Origin: Vanrija pseudolonga
Lineage: Eukaryota; Basidiomycota; Tremellomycetes; Trichosporonales; Trichosporonaceae
DNA: 64,000 bases
Reading direction: 5' to 3'
Assembly: GCF_020906515.1 (NCBI RefSeq)
Contig: NC_085850.1
Location: 2,418,001 to 2,482,000 of the forward strand
Position numbers and translations under genes: made by a program. Every line of letters starts with the position of its first letter. The first letter of the stretch is position 1. Below are positions 1-9,320 of the stretch, one piece after another. Under the pieces are notes generated by a model, which ran no database searches, had not been told where the DNA came from, and was given only the letters and a program-made list of their open reading frames with translations.

Positions 1-74
1 AGTAAGCCGAAAGTTCAGAGTTGGTGGACGCGACCTCCACATAGATGATCATCCGCAGCCTCATCGGAGCAGCA

Positions 75-80
75 TATAAG
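75..80 (+). promoter_or_regulatory. TATA box of the tautomerase gene
   Basis: TATAAG lies 81 bases before the chosen ATG at 161, a spacing seen for several other genes in this window. Confidence 0.5.
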
Positions 81-160
81 GCGAAGGGTGGATGCACGAG
101 AAGCAGCACAGCACGACCGCACACCTCCCACACACAAGCAAGCACAACGCACACACCACC

Positions 161-610
161 ATGCCCACCTACGTCGCCAAAGTCCCCGCCGGCCTCCTCA
201 ACGCCGCCCAGAAGCTGGCCATGGCACGCGCCATCGCGAAGCGCCACGTCGAAGCTTCCGGCACGCCAAAGTTCATGTCACAGGTCCTGATCGACGAGGA
301 CAGCCCGACAGCGCTGCGCTTCGTGGGCGGCGAGCCCGTCGGCGAGGCCGACCCCAAGGGCCATATCTGGATCCGCGCCGACATCAAGGCCGGCCGCCCC
401 GCCGAATTCAAGAAGAACCTCATGTTCAACATTATCAACGACGTCTCGCAGATCACAGGCGTGCGCAAGGAGTTTGTCTGGGTCTACCTCAACGACCTTC
501 TTCCCGACGGGGTGGTCGAGTTTGGCCAGGTCCTCTATAAGGGTCCTGAAGACCAGGCCGGGTGGATCGCCTCCCTGCCGGAGGACATTCGCGCCAAGCT
601 TGGAAAGTAA
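161..610 (+). CDS. tautomerase superfamily protein, cis-CaaD-like
   Basis: A 149-residue single-exon protein. An upstream in-frame ATG exists at 92, but the ATG at 161 (context ACCACCATG) gives MPTYVAKV, placing proline directly after the removable methionine as this superfamily requires. Numbering from that proline, Pro1, His28, Arg78, Tyr108 and Glu119 line up with Pro1, His28, Arg73, Tyr103 and Glu114 of bacterial cis-3-chloroacrylic acid dehalogenase (alignment from memory). The position of its Arg70 appears to hold lysine (Lys75). Length matches that family rather than the 62-residue 4-oxalocrotonate tautomerases. Fungal members are common and mostly of unknown substrate, so dehalogenation is not claimed; a keto-enol tautomerase or hydratase acting on small unsaturated acids is the safest reading. 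No targeting signal is visible. Confidence 0.88.
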   Translation: MPTYVAKVPAGLLNAAQKLAMARAIAKRHVEASGTPKFMSQVLIDEDSPTALRFVGGEPVGEADPKGHIWIRADIKAGRPAEFKKNLMFNIINDVSQITGVRKEFVWVYLNDLLPDGVVEFGQVLYKGPEDQAGWIASLPEDIRAKLGK

Positions 611-751
611 TTGGAGATTGTAGGCAGCCGACAGTATGAAGGAAATGATGCCAAGACGTGCTTCATTCACAACGGATTCATCGCCACTTGACTTGACTAG
701 ACTTGGTTCTCCTCCATTTCAAAGACACTGCTGCCCGGGTCCGACTCGTTC

Positions 752-2099
752 TCACTCATTCCGACCGAACACATTGAAGTAGCTGGCAAAGTGATCATAG
801 AGATACTGCGACATTAGTATCTGTGTGAAGTGCAGCCCCTCACCGCAGCCCAGTCCTTCTCGGCCTGGTTGGTCGGCTTGGGCGTGACCTGGATCTTTCC
901 AGAGGCGAATTCGGGGTCGGCCACCTTCTTCTTGTATCCGAGAATGGTCTTGTGGAACGTCGCTGCAGAACGTCAGTAAGCTTTGGACATGATGTGTGCC
1001 ACATACCGTCGTCAGTTGCGTAGGTAAGCTCTGCACGCGTCAGCTGCGGCAACTGACTTGCAACTCACTGGCCTTGGTGTCCTTCTTGACGTCGAACGCT
1101 ACGCTACCGTCCCCGAGGTTCATGCTGGGGTCAGCTGCTTCTAGCGTGATACTTACCGGAGGCGCACAGGGTCCGGCTTCTCGCCCTTGATGACAAAATC
1201 GTAGATCTCGCCGGGCTTGGTCTACTGATCAGTATAGTGATCGAGACCCGTGGCCTACCTCGGACACGAAGCTGTTCTTGATACTGTCCGATTCAGGGTC
1301 CCAGAAAGCGCGGATGGAGAAGTAGATCTTCTGCCGGATGTTGAGTACTGATCTGGAGGGTCTGGAGGACTTAGCACTCACGAGGAAGTCATCCCCGCTC
1401 TCTGTAAGACCGAGCTTCGCCACTTGCGCCTTGATGCCCTTGTCTCCGTCGACCTGGTACGCCGCCCAGGTGAGGGAGTCGAGGTCAATCTGGGCGTAAG
1501 CTGCGTTTGACGGCTCGACTCACGCCGACTTTCTCCTGGGACTTCTTGTCAGGCCCCCCGGAAAGGAGCTCCCACTCGTCGAGGTTTTGCGATGACCACT
1601 GGTCGTTTTGGGTAATGAAGTCGACGAACGTGTCTTGGGTCAGCAAGCCCTGCGCCAGTCATACGTACCTTCGTCGCCCTGGAGAGCGTACACCTCTGTC
1701 TTGTTAGCCATACATGAGGCAGTACTTGAAGCAGGACTCACTCGTGCCCTTCTTGACCGAGTCCTTAGAGTACGTAAACGTCCCCGCGTTGGCGAGGAGG
1801 CTCAGCATCGGCTGGTACCCCCCGCGCTCCGCCACAGTGCCGGGCGACCCGTTGACGTCCCAGTCGTAGTCTAGGACAAATACAAACGTTACGACAGCCT
1901 GAGTCAGCTTCCATCAAAGTGTGCACTCACAGAGCGCGCCCATGCGGTTTTCCCAAACTTGTCCATTGTCGTGAGTTTGCCCACGAGTGTCTGTTGTTAG
2001 TGGCAGCTGGCTGCGTGGTCACTCACGCTGAGGGCCTTCTCGAGCTGCGATGTGAGTAGAGTTCGAGAGCTTAACGCTCACCTTGTCACCGGGAGCCAT
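752..2099 (-). CDS. hypothetical protein with SCP2-like C-terminus, 13 exons
   Basis: No single long frame exists, but 13 short exons joined by consensus gtgagt/gtaagt...cag introns give one continuous protein of about 295 residues, from MAPGDK to FGRNE. Three internal exons are microexons: 2027-2044 (18 bases), 1669-1695 (27) and 1007-1030 (24). I did not recognise residues 1-190 (contains YDWDVNG and NDQWSSQ). Residues about 195-265 (KLTYATDD, then FASGKIQV) resemble the end of an SCP2 sterol-carrier domain, where a typical line is LTLSDEDF...SGKLKI; this is suggestive only. Intron 3 has two possible acceptors; I chose the one after tgactcag because it keeps frame and has a ctgac branch site. 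No signal peptide or membrane span is seen, so a soluble lipid-binding protein is the best guess. Confidence 0.62.
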
Positions 2100-3502
2100 T
2101 GTTGTTTTCGATTTCTTGGGGTGTTAGGAGGTAAAGCAGAGAGTGATGGGTGTGGAGCCTTGGAACGAGCACGAGCTTCCTCTTATACTGAACCTCTCTG
2201 TGAGAAGCGGGGGCTCGTCATGCAAACCCGCACTCCGACAACGCAGCCCCGTGGGCCAACAAGACGACGTTCATTGGTGAGAGTCAAGCGTTACATTCCA
2301 GGTCACAGGTCATCCATCCATGGACAAGGTTTAAAGTTCTGCCACATACCGCGCCATCACAGGTGGTGTGTTCGTCTCGTGATTCGGCGGGGACAGAAAG
2401 TTCTGTGACCGACAGCGACTCTGCACCTTGTCACCCTCAGCAAGTAGGTAACCTTGGTCAACAGGAACAGGTGACAGACATCACATGGCTTCTTCCGGCC
2501 GGCACATGACGACATCGACTTCGATGTGAGTCACTTCCGGTGAAGCATACCGAGCAAGCACCGGCACGACGACGTTCCTGCTGCATCACCCGCTGTTGGA
2601 AGAACTGAGCCCGGCACGAGTCGAGGCCAAGGCGAGAACTTGCAGCTAGTTGGCCCAGCTACCCGCCGACCTTCTCCGCAGACAGCATACGTCTGTCTAG
2701 CTGGGCGTTCAACGAAGAGCGTCACCGCTCAATTACCGTGTAGGTCCCCGATAAGCGCAAATGTTGCTCCTCTTCCGCATTACTAGACCAGGGCAGGGGC
2801 ATTTCCCACACCATGTCCACGCCTAATCCCCACCTGTGCCTCAATATCGATCTTGGTGTCGTTTCTCGACACTACATCCGAAGCCGGATGCCGCGGGTGC
2901 TGCTCGCCATTCCTAACGAACTGACGGGGAGCAGTAGGCAGGCAGCCTATGCAGTTCGGCGAACAACGTGGGTAGGGCGCGACGAAGAGGATCGCGAAAA
3001 CCCCACACGTCGGGACAAGACAACGTGCGCTGGTATCAGGTATCATGTCGCTTTGACTCCGTCCAAGTGGCTTGCACTTCGATGACTGTGTCTGGGATCC
3101 AAATGCGCTCTCCTAACCCGTTCGCCATGGCCAAGGCCGAGGTAACGACGAGCCGCAGCATGGAGCTTCGGCTTTTGGAATAGCTTCGACATGCGACGGG
3201 GTGTGCACAAACCGATGTCCGGAGTAGCGGACAGCATGCTCTGATTAGCACAGGGCGGCAATGTTGGATCGGTGATAGACTGGGGGCCCAACAAGCTATC
3301 ACGCGGTGGCTGGAATGTGTGGTTCGGGATGCAAAGTCAAGGTTCGGCCGGTGAGGCAACCCATCACGAGATCCCCAATGGGCGACATCCACATTAGCTG
3401 TACATACGCAAAGGCCATGCTCACCAAGGCGTCTCGCGAGCCGCTCATCCGTTCATCAATCTACTCACAGTCGTAGGCTCATGCCCATATGCATCGACAA
3501 CC
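2100..3502. other. gene-free stretch
   Basis: It contains the 5' flank of the 13-exon gene and otherwise only short open frames without coding character, splice support or recognisable domains. I see no repeats or structured RNA in it. Confidence 0.5.
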
Positions 3503-3985
3503 TCATGCTACAACTCGACTTCTAGTCAACTGAAGTGTGGGTGGCATTTTCCCCGCGTACACCACTGTCAACCCGCATGCCCCAACAAGGCCAAGGAGGC
3601 CCGTGACAGTGGCAAGCTGCGCCAAGGGAGTAGGAGCAGCGAGGTTGGTGCTCGTGCCAGAGGAGTGCACTGCATTGCCGTTCCCAAATGCGTAGTCGAC
3701 GCCCTTGCATGTGGGCTTCTCATTCCTGCAAGGCCTTGTCGTGTCGCTGGTCCATTGGCGACGCGTGGTGTCGTTGGGTGCGAACAGTACTGGGCCAACA
3801 CTGCGGCGATGGCGATCGCGGGGTCGGAGCGCGGGGGCATGCGTTTCGGGTCACTTGGCCATGCGAGGCCCTCAATATCACGTCCTCGGAATACCGACGG
3901 GTCAACAATGCCAAAAAATTCTGGGCCAACGGGGCCCAACGACCAGGAACAACTACATAGTGATCGTCTGTCGTTCCGCGCAACA
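3503..3985 (-). pseudogene. decayed partial copy of the cysteine-rich tail-anchored family (copy A)
   Basis: The minus strand holds recognisable pieces of the neighbouring gene at 4118-4693. A block reading SDPAIAIAAV matches SDPAVADAAV of the intact copy. After a change of frame near 3800 a block follows with NEKPTCKGVDYA (intact copy: DDKPTCKGFDDYA) and a tail TPLAQLATVTGLLGLVGACG (intact copy: TPLAVLAVTTGLVGILGACG). The N-terminal half is absent, and the frame runs past the family's normal stop to a TGA at 3503. Bases about 3929-3985 also match the noncoding flank of copy B near 7951-8007. It is a degenerate product of local duplication, unlikely to encode a functional protein. Confidence 0.7.
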
Positions 3986-4117
3986 ACAACTCTCCTACAC
4001 GGCTGCCCACGCGATCTGGCTTGTGCAGCAGGACTGGAGCATACGGGCTGTCTCGCTGGAGGGAAAGGGATATAACTAGGCCTTAAGGGCGCGCGTAACT
4101 TCACTGTGACGCAACTA

Positions 4118-4693
4118 CTAAGCAATCGCGCAGCCACAAGCACCCAGGATTCCGACGAGACCGGTTGTCACGGCTAGGACGGCGAGCGGTGTAGAAGTCG
4201 AGAGATTGAGAACGGATCCCGACTTTGCTGCCGGGCTACTCGGCTTGGCGTAGTCGTCGAAACCCTTGCAGGTCGGCTTGTCGTCCTTGCAGGCGGTGCC
4301 GTTGGTGGTGAACCAATACTGGCCAGCCACAGCTGCGTCGGCGACGGCCGGGTCGGAGTGGCACATCGACTTGCCGTCGGTGACATTGACTGCAGTCCCT
4401 TGAATGCCGCACACAGCCACAGCGCATGCAGCGTTATTGAAAGTACAGGTGCCAGCGTACTGGTCGACCAAGAGCAACTTGTCCACACCGGTGGTGGTAA
4501 TCTTGACGAACGAGCGGTCGGTGGGGCAACTCTTGGCGTCGATAGCCGTCTTGATCTTTGTCTCTACTTCACGTGGCTCCAAGCCGCATCGCGTCGTGTT
4601 GGAGAACCCACAAATAGCCTGGATGCATCCGTCAGCCGTGCCGGTAGCGAAGTTTAGCTGAAGGATGGGGATAGCGATGCTGGTGTTGCTCAT
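4118..4693 (-). CDS. cysteine-rich small protein with C-terminal hydrophobic anchor, paralog 1
   Basis: A 191-residue intronless protein. The frame is open further 5', but only from a GTG at 4747 that follows a possible 5'UTR splice donor (AAGTAAGTG). The ATG at 4693 gives MSNTSIAIPIL, aligning with MSTTGLRIPIL of the paralog at 8132-8704, so that start is chosen. It contains many cysteines in a pattern shared with the paralogs (C-IQAIC, then CxxGxxxDY near the end), several N-x-S/T sites, and ends in a 25-residue hydrophobic segment with only a few residues beyond it. That end suits a GPI-attachment signal or a tail anchor; no N-terminal signal peptide is visible. I do not recognise the family. 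Its minus-strand neighbours are copies of itself. Confidence 0.8.
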   Translation of the reverse strand: MSNTSIAIPILQLNFATGTADGCIQAICGFSNTTRCGLEPREVETKIKTAIDAKSCPTDRSFVKITTTGVDKLLLVDQYAGTCTFNNAACAVAVCGIQGTAVNVTDGKSMCHSDPAVADAAVAGQYWFTTNGTACKDDKPTCKGFDDYAKPSSPAAKSGSVLNLSTSTPLAVLAVTTGLVGILGACGCAIA

Positions 4694-4836
4694 GTTGGGT
4701 GCGGGTGCCTGGGCTGTGGTGAGGACTGATGGTGTGGTTGTGGTCACTTACTTGGTATTGCGCGGTGGAGTAGAATAAGTATGAAACTATGTACCAAGAG
4801 ATTGACTACTGAGCAGCCAGCATTGTGGACGACCCT

Positions 4837-4842
4837 CTTATA
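4837..4842 (-). promoter_or_regulatory. TATA box of paralog 1
   Basis: Minus-strand TATAAG lies about 144 bases before the ATG at 4693. Paralog 2 has a TATAAA at almost the same distance (141 bases), which supports both starts and suggests the promoters were duplicated with the genes. Confidence 0.5.
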
Positions 4843-6380
4843 CCATGCCCCAGCACAAGCGTACAAGCGTGGTGATTGAAAGCACTTCATCAACTTCCAT
4901 CCATCCACAGCGACACCTGCCTCGTTGGTGGGCGTCGCCACGTCCCCAAGGGTTTGCAAAGTGACTCGGGTCAGTGAGTACATCCGCAGCAGGCAGGGGA
5001 TTTGTTGACGAAGTGGCCTGGCCATCTGAGAGGGTGTACACAGCGGATGTGCAGACTTCTCGGCACCCCGAGTTCGGGACTCTGGATTTGGGTTTCGGGG
5101 CCAGCTCGGGGCCGCCAAAAGGGGTTGGTGGGCAAACTCCGAACAGCCCACCTACCTTTCCCCTCGCTCTGGAGAAAGAAGAGAGACGCGGGTAGATAAA
5201 CATAACAAACATGTTGAAACGCGCGAAACGCGGCTCCACGCGTATCGCATTTTGTGATGCCCGCTCGACTATGATATCCCCCTTCCAATACGCGTCTGGA
5301 CCTGGAAGTCTGGACCCTTGATAACTTTAATACATCCATCCTCTGGGGCACACCCACTTTCCATTCTTCACATCGCCCATCTCACCATCCGACTGCACGA
5401 GAAGCAACCGAGAACGCCGGACGAAGCGCGGCTCTGCACTTAACCACTTCGCATTCGCACCTGGGCCTTACGAGGCACGGTCCCTCGAGGGGGCCGAACA
5501 AACCTATTGTACGTATGCATGAGACGCGCCGAGTAATGTGACTCATCTCGTAGTCCATGCCTCACCTCCCGGCGGCGTCCTTCCACATCGACCAACCGAG
5601 GTCTCCATACAACCTTCCCGAGCCCGAAGCCTCCCCTGTCGCCTCAAGGCATAGAGCTAAACACGGATCCCCTGTTGCTTGGCAATGGGCAGGATGCAGA
5701 GAGCCAGATTCTTTCCGCTTCTCCTCATGTGCCTGCCCACCAGCTTCTCGAACGGCAAGGCGCTATTCTCACCGCGCCTCGCTTGGCATCACACCTCTGA
5801 CAACTCGACGGCCGTTGTGAAGTAACGTGGACTGGAAGAGGAAGACATTTGTTTGGTTCACGTTTCACTGACAGTCGCCTGAGCCATGTTCTGGTCATTC
5901 CAGACGCCGACGTCGCGGCTCGTTCGTTTCCGCACCTTGGAGCTAAACTCTCACTGCGACCGACTGATCGACTTAGTAGAAGGCATGTCAGCCCACGATA
6001 CCGTTGTTTGTGTCAAGTTTCAAGGTCGACAATCAACTCCTTGCCATCGGTCACCTCGTCGACAGCCGCTCGACAATCGTTTCATCGTCCAGCGGCCCCT
6101 CTGAGGCGGCGTACAACTTCGTTCACGATGTCGCCGACTAACGTCCGGAAAGGCATGACAGCGAAATAAGAGGATTGTTTGGTGGGCGTCTCAGACGGTC
6201 AGGATCAGTTTGACCCGGGTCAATAGCGTCGGATATTGCAACGCAAGTTTGTGGCGCGGTGGTCCGCCCCGACAACCTCAGACGCATCTGCTTGAAGGCT
6301 CTTGTAAACCTTGGGGAAAGGTGTGCTGCTTCTCAGTGGTGACCCTCGAACCTGCAGGCGTACCAATCGCCCCAGTTGTC

Positions 6381-6387
6381 TATAAAA
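6381..6387 (+). promoter_or_regulatory. TATA box of the secreted protein gene
   Basis: TATAAAA lies about 103 bases before the ATG at 6490. Confidence 0.55.
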
Positions 6388-6489
6388 GGCGAGGCAAAGA
6401 GGCAGTAACATCCTCATCCGAACAACCGCCACCTCCTCTCGCAAATCCATCAAGAGATACACACCACGCAAGCAGACACAGTTCCTACC

Positions 6490-7474
6490 ATGATCAGCTC
6501 TCCTCTCTTGGGCCTGCTAGTATCACTCCTAGCCGCAACGCAGCTTCAGGCAACCGCCATCAACTCTGAGGTGAGTATCTCCTGGCATCTTCCACTCACG
6601 CGTAGATCTCTCGAGACCGCCACGAGCATGTTGTTCTGGCGAACGGCACTGCTACCACGCTGGACCTCCTCAAACGACAAGAGATCGCGTGTGACCCCAT
6701 CGAGATATACAAGCAGGAACACATCAGGAAGGAGGAAGGGATCGCCGGCGAGGTTAAAGAGGTTGACCCCACGCGCTGCTGCCCAAACTCCATGTGCGAC
6801 GTAAACGTTGCCCAGACTGCATCTGATTCAAGCTCGTTTCTATCGGCTTCAACATCGACCTGTCGGCAAGCAGTGAGCTCGCCAAACAAGTAGCAGGCGG
6901 TGCCGGATTCTCGTTTGGATACTCCTGGGGCGAAGAACTGTCGTCGACAGAGAGCCATACGTGTGCAAGTCCTGCAGACTTCAAGGAACCTCCGGGCCTC
7001 ACCCCCGGACAATTGTATCCCAAACCTTGCTTCCAGCCTCAGTGGACACCCAAAGTCGACCGGGTCTACTTCCACCTCTGGACAAAGATCCTCTGCCATT
7101 GGGACGCCGAGTGGGAGTACAAAGGTATCCACTATGCCGACTATCCGATCCTCGATCATGTGGGCACTGCAACGAAGGGCCCCAAGATTGCTCGAGGGGT
7201 CTGGGATTGCAGCGTCAACTGCATAAATCGCCCTGAGATTAAGGCAAATACCTGTCGTGCCGTCGGATCGACCTCGCCCCCGCCCGAGCCCAAGCCCAAC
7301 GACTGGACGCCGGCGAAGCAGGGCTCCCCCGCTGCAGGCGGTGGATCTGGAGTAACTCCTGCCGGGAACGCACAGGTCGCAAGCGGCGCCGGGGAGGAGC
7401 AATACCAGGCCAACGAAGCTGATCTTGTACCGTTCACACCTGGCGGGAAGCCGTGGGACGTGGGCTCGACCTAA
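6490..7474 (+). CDS. secreted cysteine-containing protein with KEX2-type site, unknown function
   Basis: Three exons, 6490-6570, 6606-6800 and 6833-7474, give a 305-residue protein; both introns are very short (35 and 32 bases) and keep the frame. The N-terminus MISSPLLGLLVSLLAATQLQ is a typical signal peptide. A Leu-Lys-Arg site near residue 50, followed by QEIAC, looks like a KEX2 cleavage site, so residues 25-50 may be a propeptide. The mature part has a CC pair (RCCPNSMCD), a glycine-rich segment (SIGFNIDLS to GFSFGYSW), further cysteines including WDCSVNCIN, and a proline/glycine-rich C-terminus. No enzyme motif is recognised; a secreted cell-wall or effector-like protein is possible but unproven. 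It lies on the plus strand inside the minus-strand cysteine-rich array. Confidence 0.75.
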
Positions 7475-7584
7475 TAGCAACCCAGTTAAGTTCATACCCT
7501 TGTTAGTCATGAAAGAATGTCTCCTGTTTTAGTCGAATGCCGACACTTTGCATGACAGTCTGGAGAAACGCTACAGGGACGTTA

Positions 7585-7991
7585 CTCACCGATCCCCGTC
7601 GAAATGGAGACCAGGACTAGGAGCGCGAGCGGTGTCGGAGTAGAGTACTGATTGTCCTGGAATTTGGTTTTGGTGGCAGTGGCTCGGACTCCCGGTCCTC
7701 ACCTGCTCCCCAGACTTCAGTGCATGCGGCTATCATAAATATTACACCACACAGCTCCGAGACTATGTACATACATATCGCGCTCAGGCCCCAGAACACA
7801 CGCCACGAGGAGGCCGACGAACGCCAAACAATGTAACGTGCATTGGGATAAGGTATTCCCGCTATTTGGTGCCTGGTCGTGCAATTGGGCGTTTCGGGTT
7901 TCTTGGTTCGACCCAGCAAGTTGAGATCTTGTGCATGGGATGCGAGCTGGTCAACAATGCCAAGATATTCTGGCCCAAGGCCTACGGCCAT
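7585..7991 (-). pseudogene. decayed partial copy of the cysteine-rich family (copy B)
   Basis: The minus strand near 7585-7650 encodes a tail-like segment (STPTPLALLVLVSI, then a stop) resembling the family's hydrophobic C-terminus. Near 7951-8007 the plus strand reads gtcaacaatgccaaga..ttctgg, nearly identical to 3911-3940 in copy A. The sequence between has lost recognisable family motifs. It sits just downstream of paralog 2, as copy A sits just downstream of paralog 1, so the pair of positions points to a duplicated block. Confidence 0.5.
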
Positions 7992-8131
7992 TAGGAACCA
8001 CTATGTAGCCATGATTTCCGTACCTTCACGTCTCACCTCGCATCAAGTCAGTAAGTACGAGTCGTTTCATTGGTGGGAAAGGAATACAACTGGGCTAAGG
8101 TTCAAAGGCCAAGGCTCAAAGGTCCGCCAGT

Positions 8132-8704
8132 TTAGGCAATGGAAAAGCCGCAGGCGCCGAGGAGCCCGATGAGGCCAGTAGTAATGGCGAGGATGGCCAG
8201 CGGCGCAGAAGTCGAGATGTTGACGACCGCGCCTGACGTGGTCTGGCTGCCCGCCTTAACGTAGTCGTCAAAGCCCTTGCACGCCGGCTTATCGTCCTTG
8301 CACACAGTGGCGTTGGTTGCGAACCAGTACTGCCCGGCGACGGCGGCATCCGCAATAGCAGGGTCGGAGAAGCAGGTTGACTTGCCGTCCGTCGCGTTGA
8401 CTGCGGTGCGCTGGAGGCCACAGACGGCAGAAGCGCAAGGGGCGCTACTGAAGGTGCACGTTCCGCAGTAGTTGCCGTTGGCGAAGAGCTTGTACATCCC
8501 GGTCACGTCGATCTTGACAAACGATCGATCAGAAGGACACGCCTTCGCATCGATGGCCTTCTTGAGCTTGGCCTCCACTTCACGGGGTTCGAAGCCGCAT
8601 TCGGTGGTGTTGGACCATCCGCACACAGCCTCGATGCAGGCTGGCGTGGTGCCGTTGGCAAAGTTAAGCTGGAGGATGGGGATCCTAAGGCCGGTGGTGC
8701 TCAT
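8132..8704 (-). CDS. cysteine-rich small protein with C-terminal hydrophobic anchor, paralog 2
   Basis: A 190-residue intronless protein starting MSTTGLRIPIL. It is collinear with paralog 1 over its whole length: shared blocks include GFEPREVEAKL, CPSDRSFVKI, DGKSTCFSDPAIADAAVAGQYWF and CKGFDDY, then a hydrophobic end TGLIGLLGACG. The cysteine pattern and N-glycosylation sites are conserved. As in paralog 1 there is no N-terminal signal peptide. The 5' sequence between the TATA box and the ATG also lacks one, so a missed upstream signal exon within the first 140 bases is unlikely. The function is unknown; a surface or membrane-anchored protein is inferred from the tail alone. Confidence 0.82.
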   Translation of the reverse strand: MSTTGLRIPILQLNFANGTTPACIEAVCGWSNTTECGFEPREVEAKLKKAIDAKACPSDRSFVKIDVTGMYKLFANGNYCGTCTFSSAPCASAVCGLQRTAVNATDGKSTCFSDPAIADAAVAGQYWFATNATVCKDDKPACKGFDDYVKAGSQTTSGAVVNISTSAPLAILAITTGLIGLLGACGFSIA

Positions 8705-9320
8705 GGTGGGAGATAAGCTAGATGGCTGAGAAACCTGATTGAGGGATGACTGTGGGCTTGTGAAGCAATGGGCGGAGACGGTGGTATTGAAGTACCAGCT
8801 GTTTGACGTATCTGGATGAACAGAAACTGCTGATGCTGACCCACTTTATACCGGTGAGCACATCGACACGCCAAGACGGCGGTGCTGTTCCACCACGATA
8901 CGAAGACAGCGCACCTCCTAGACGGCGTGCTCCATCTCGCAAGGCCAAGACAACTCTAGGCCTGTCTACTACTCCCTTGCATACGTACTGCGTCTGGGGC
9001 TGCGACACACAACGTAACGAGCGTGAGCCGGGTGATGAGAAGCGGCACTTGAGCAGAGGTAGGGTTATTGTTTACCTCGTCGAGAGGGGGCAACCAACTT
9101 CGGTTCCCGGCTGTTGGCTGTGGGGTCCCGAGCTGTCACTGCGCGTGCCTCGCGACTCCTGCAGGTACGATATCCTCCAGGTACGCGTAACTCCAACCCC
9201 CTCGCTAATCACACCAGACATGTCGAGGAGCTGGCCCGGGGTACCCATGGGAGATGCACTGTCACCGCTCGCTCCGGGGATACATATACAACTACACAAC
9301 GGCCAGACTGCATCCTGTGC
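8705..9320. other. promoter region of paralog 2 and 3' flank of paralog 3
   Basis: It contains the minus-strand TATAAA at 8845-8850 and no supported gene. Long open frames crossing this stretch on the plus strand are shadows of the paralogs. Confidence 0.5.
8845..8850 (-). promoter_or_regulatory. TATA box of paralog 2
   Basis: Minus-strand TATAAA lies 141 bases before the ATG at 8704, matching the spacing of paralog 1. Confidence 0.5.

Larger units (their letters stand above)
4694..6489. other. divergent intergenic region between paralog 1 and the secreted protein gene
   Basis: It holds the minus-strand promoter of paralog 1 near its left end and the plus-strand promoter of the 6490 gene near its right end. 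The middle, about 1.4 kb, has only shadow frames and no recognisable feature. Confidence 0.5.

Noticed and set aside
4694-4747. 18-residue N-terminal extension of paralog 1
   Set aside because: Begins with GTG, follows a likely 5'UTR splice donor, and is absent from paralog 2.
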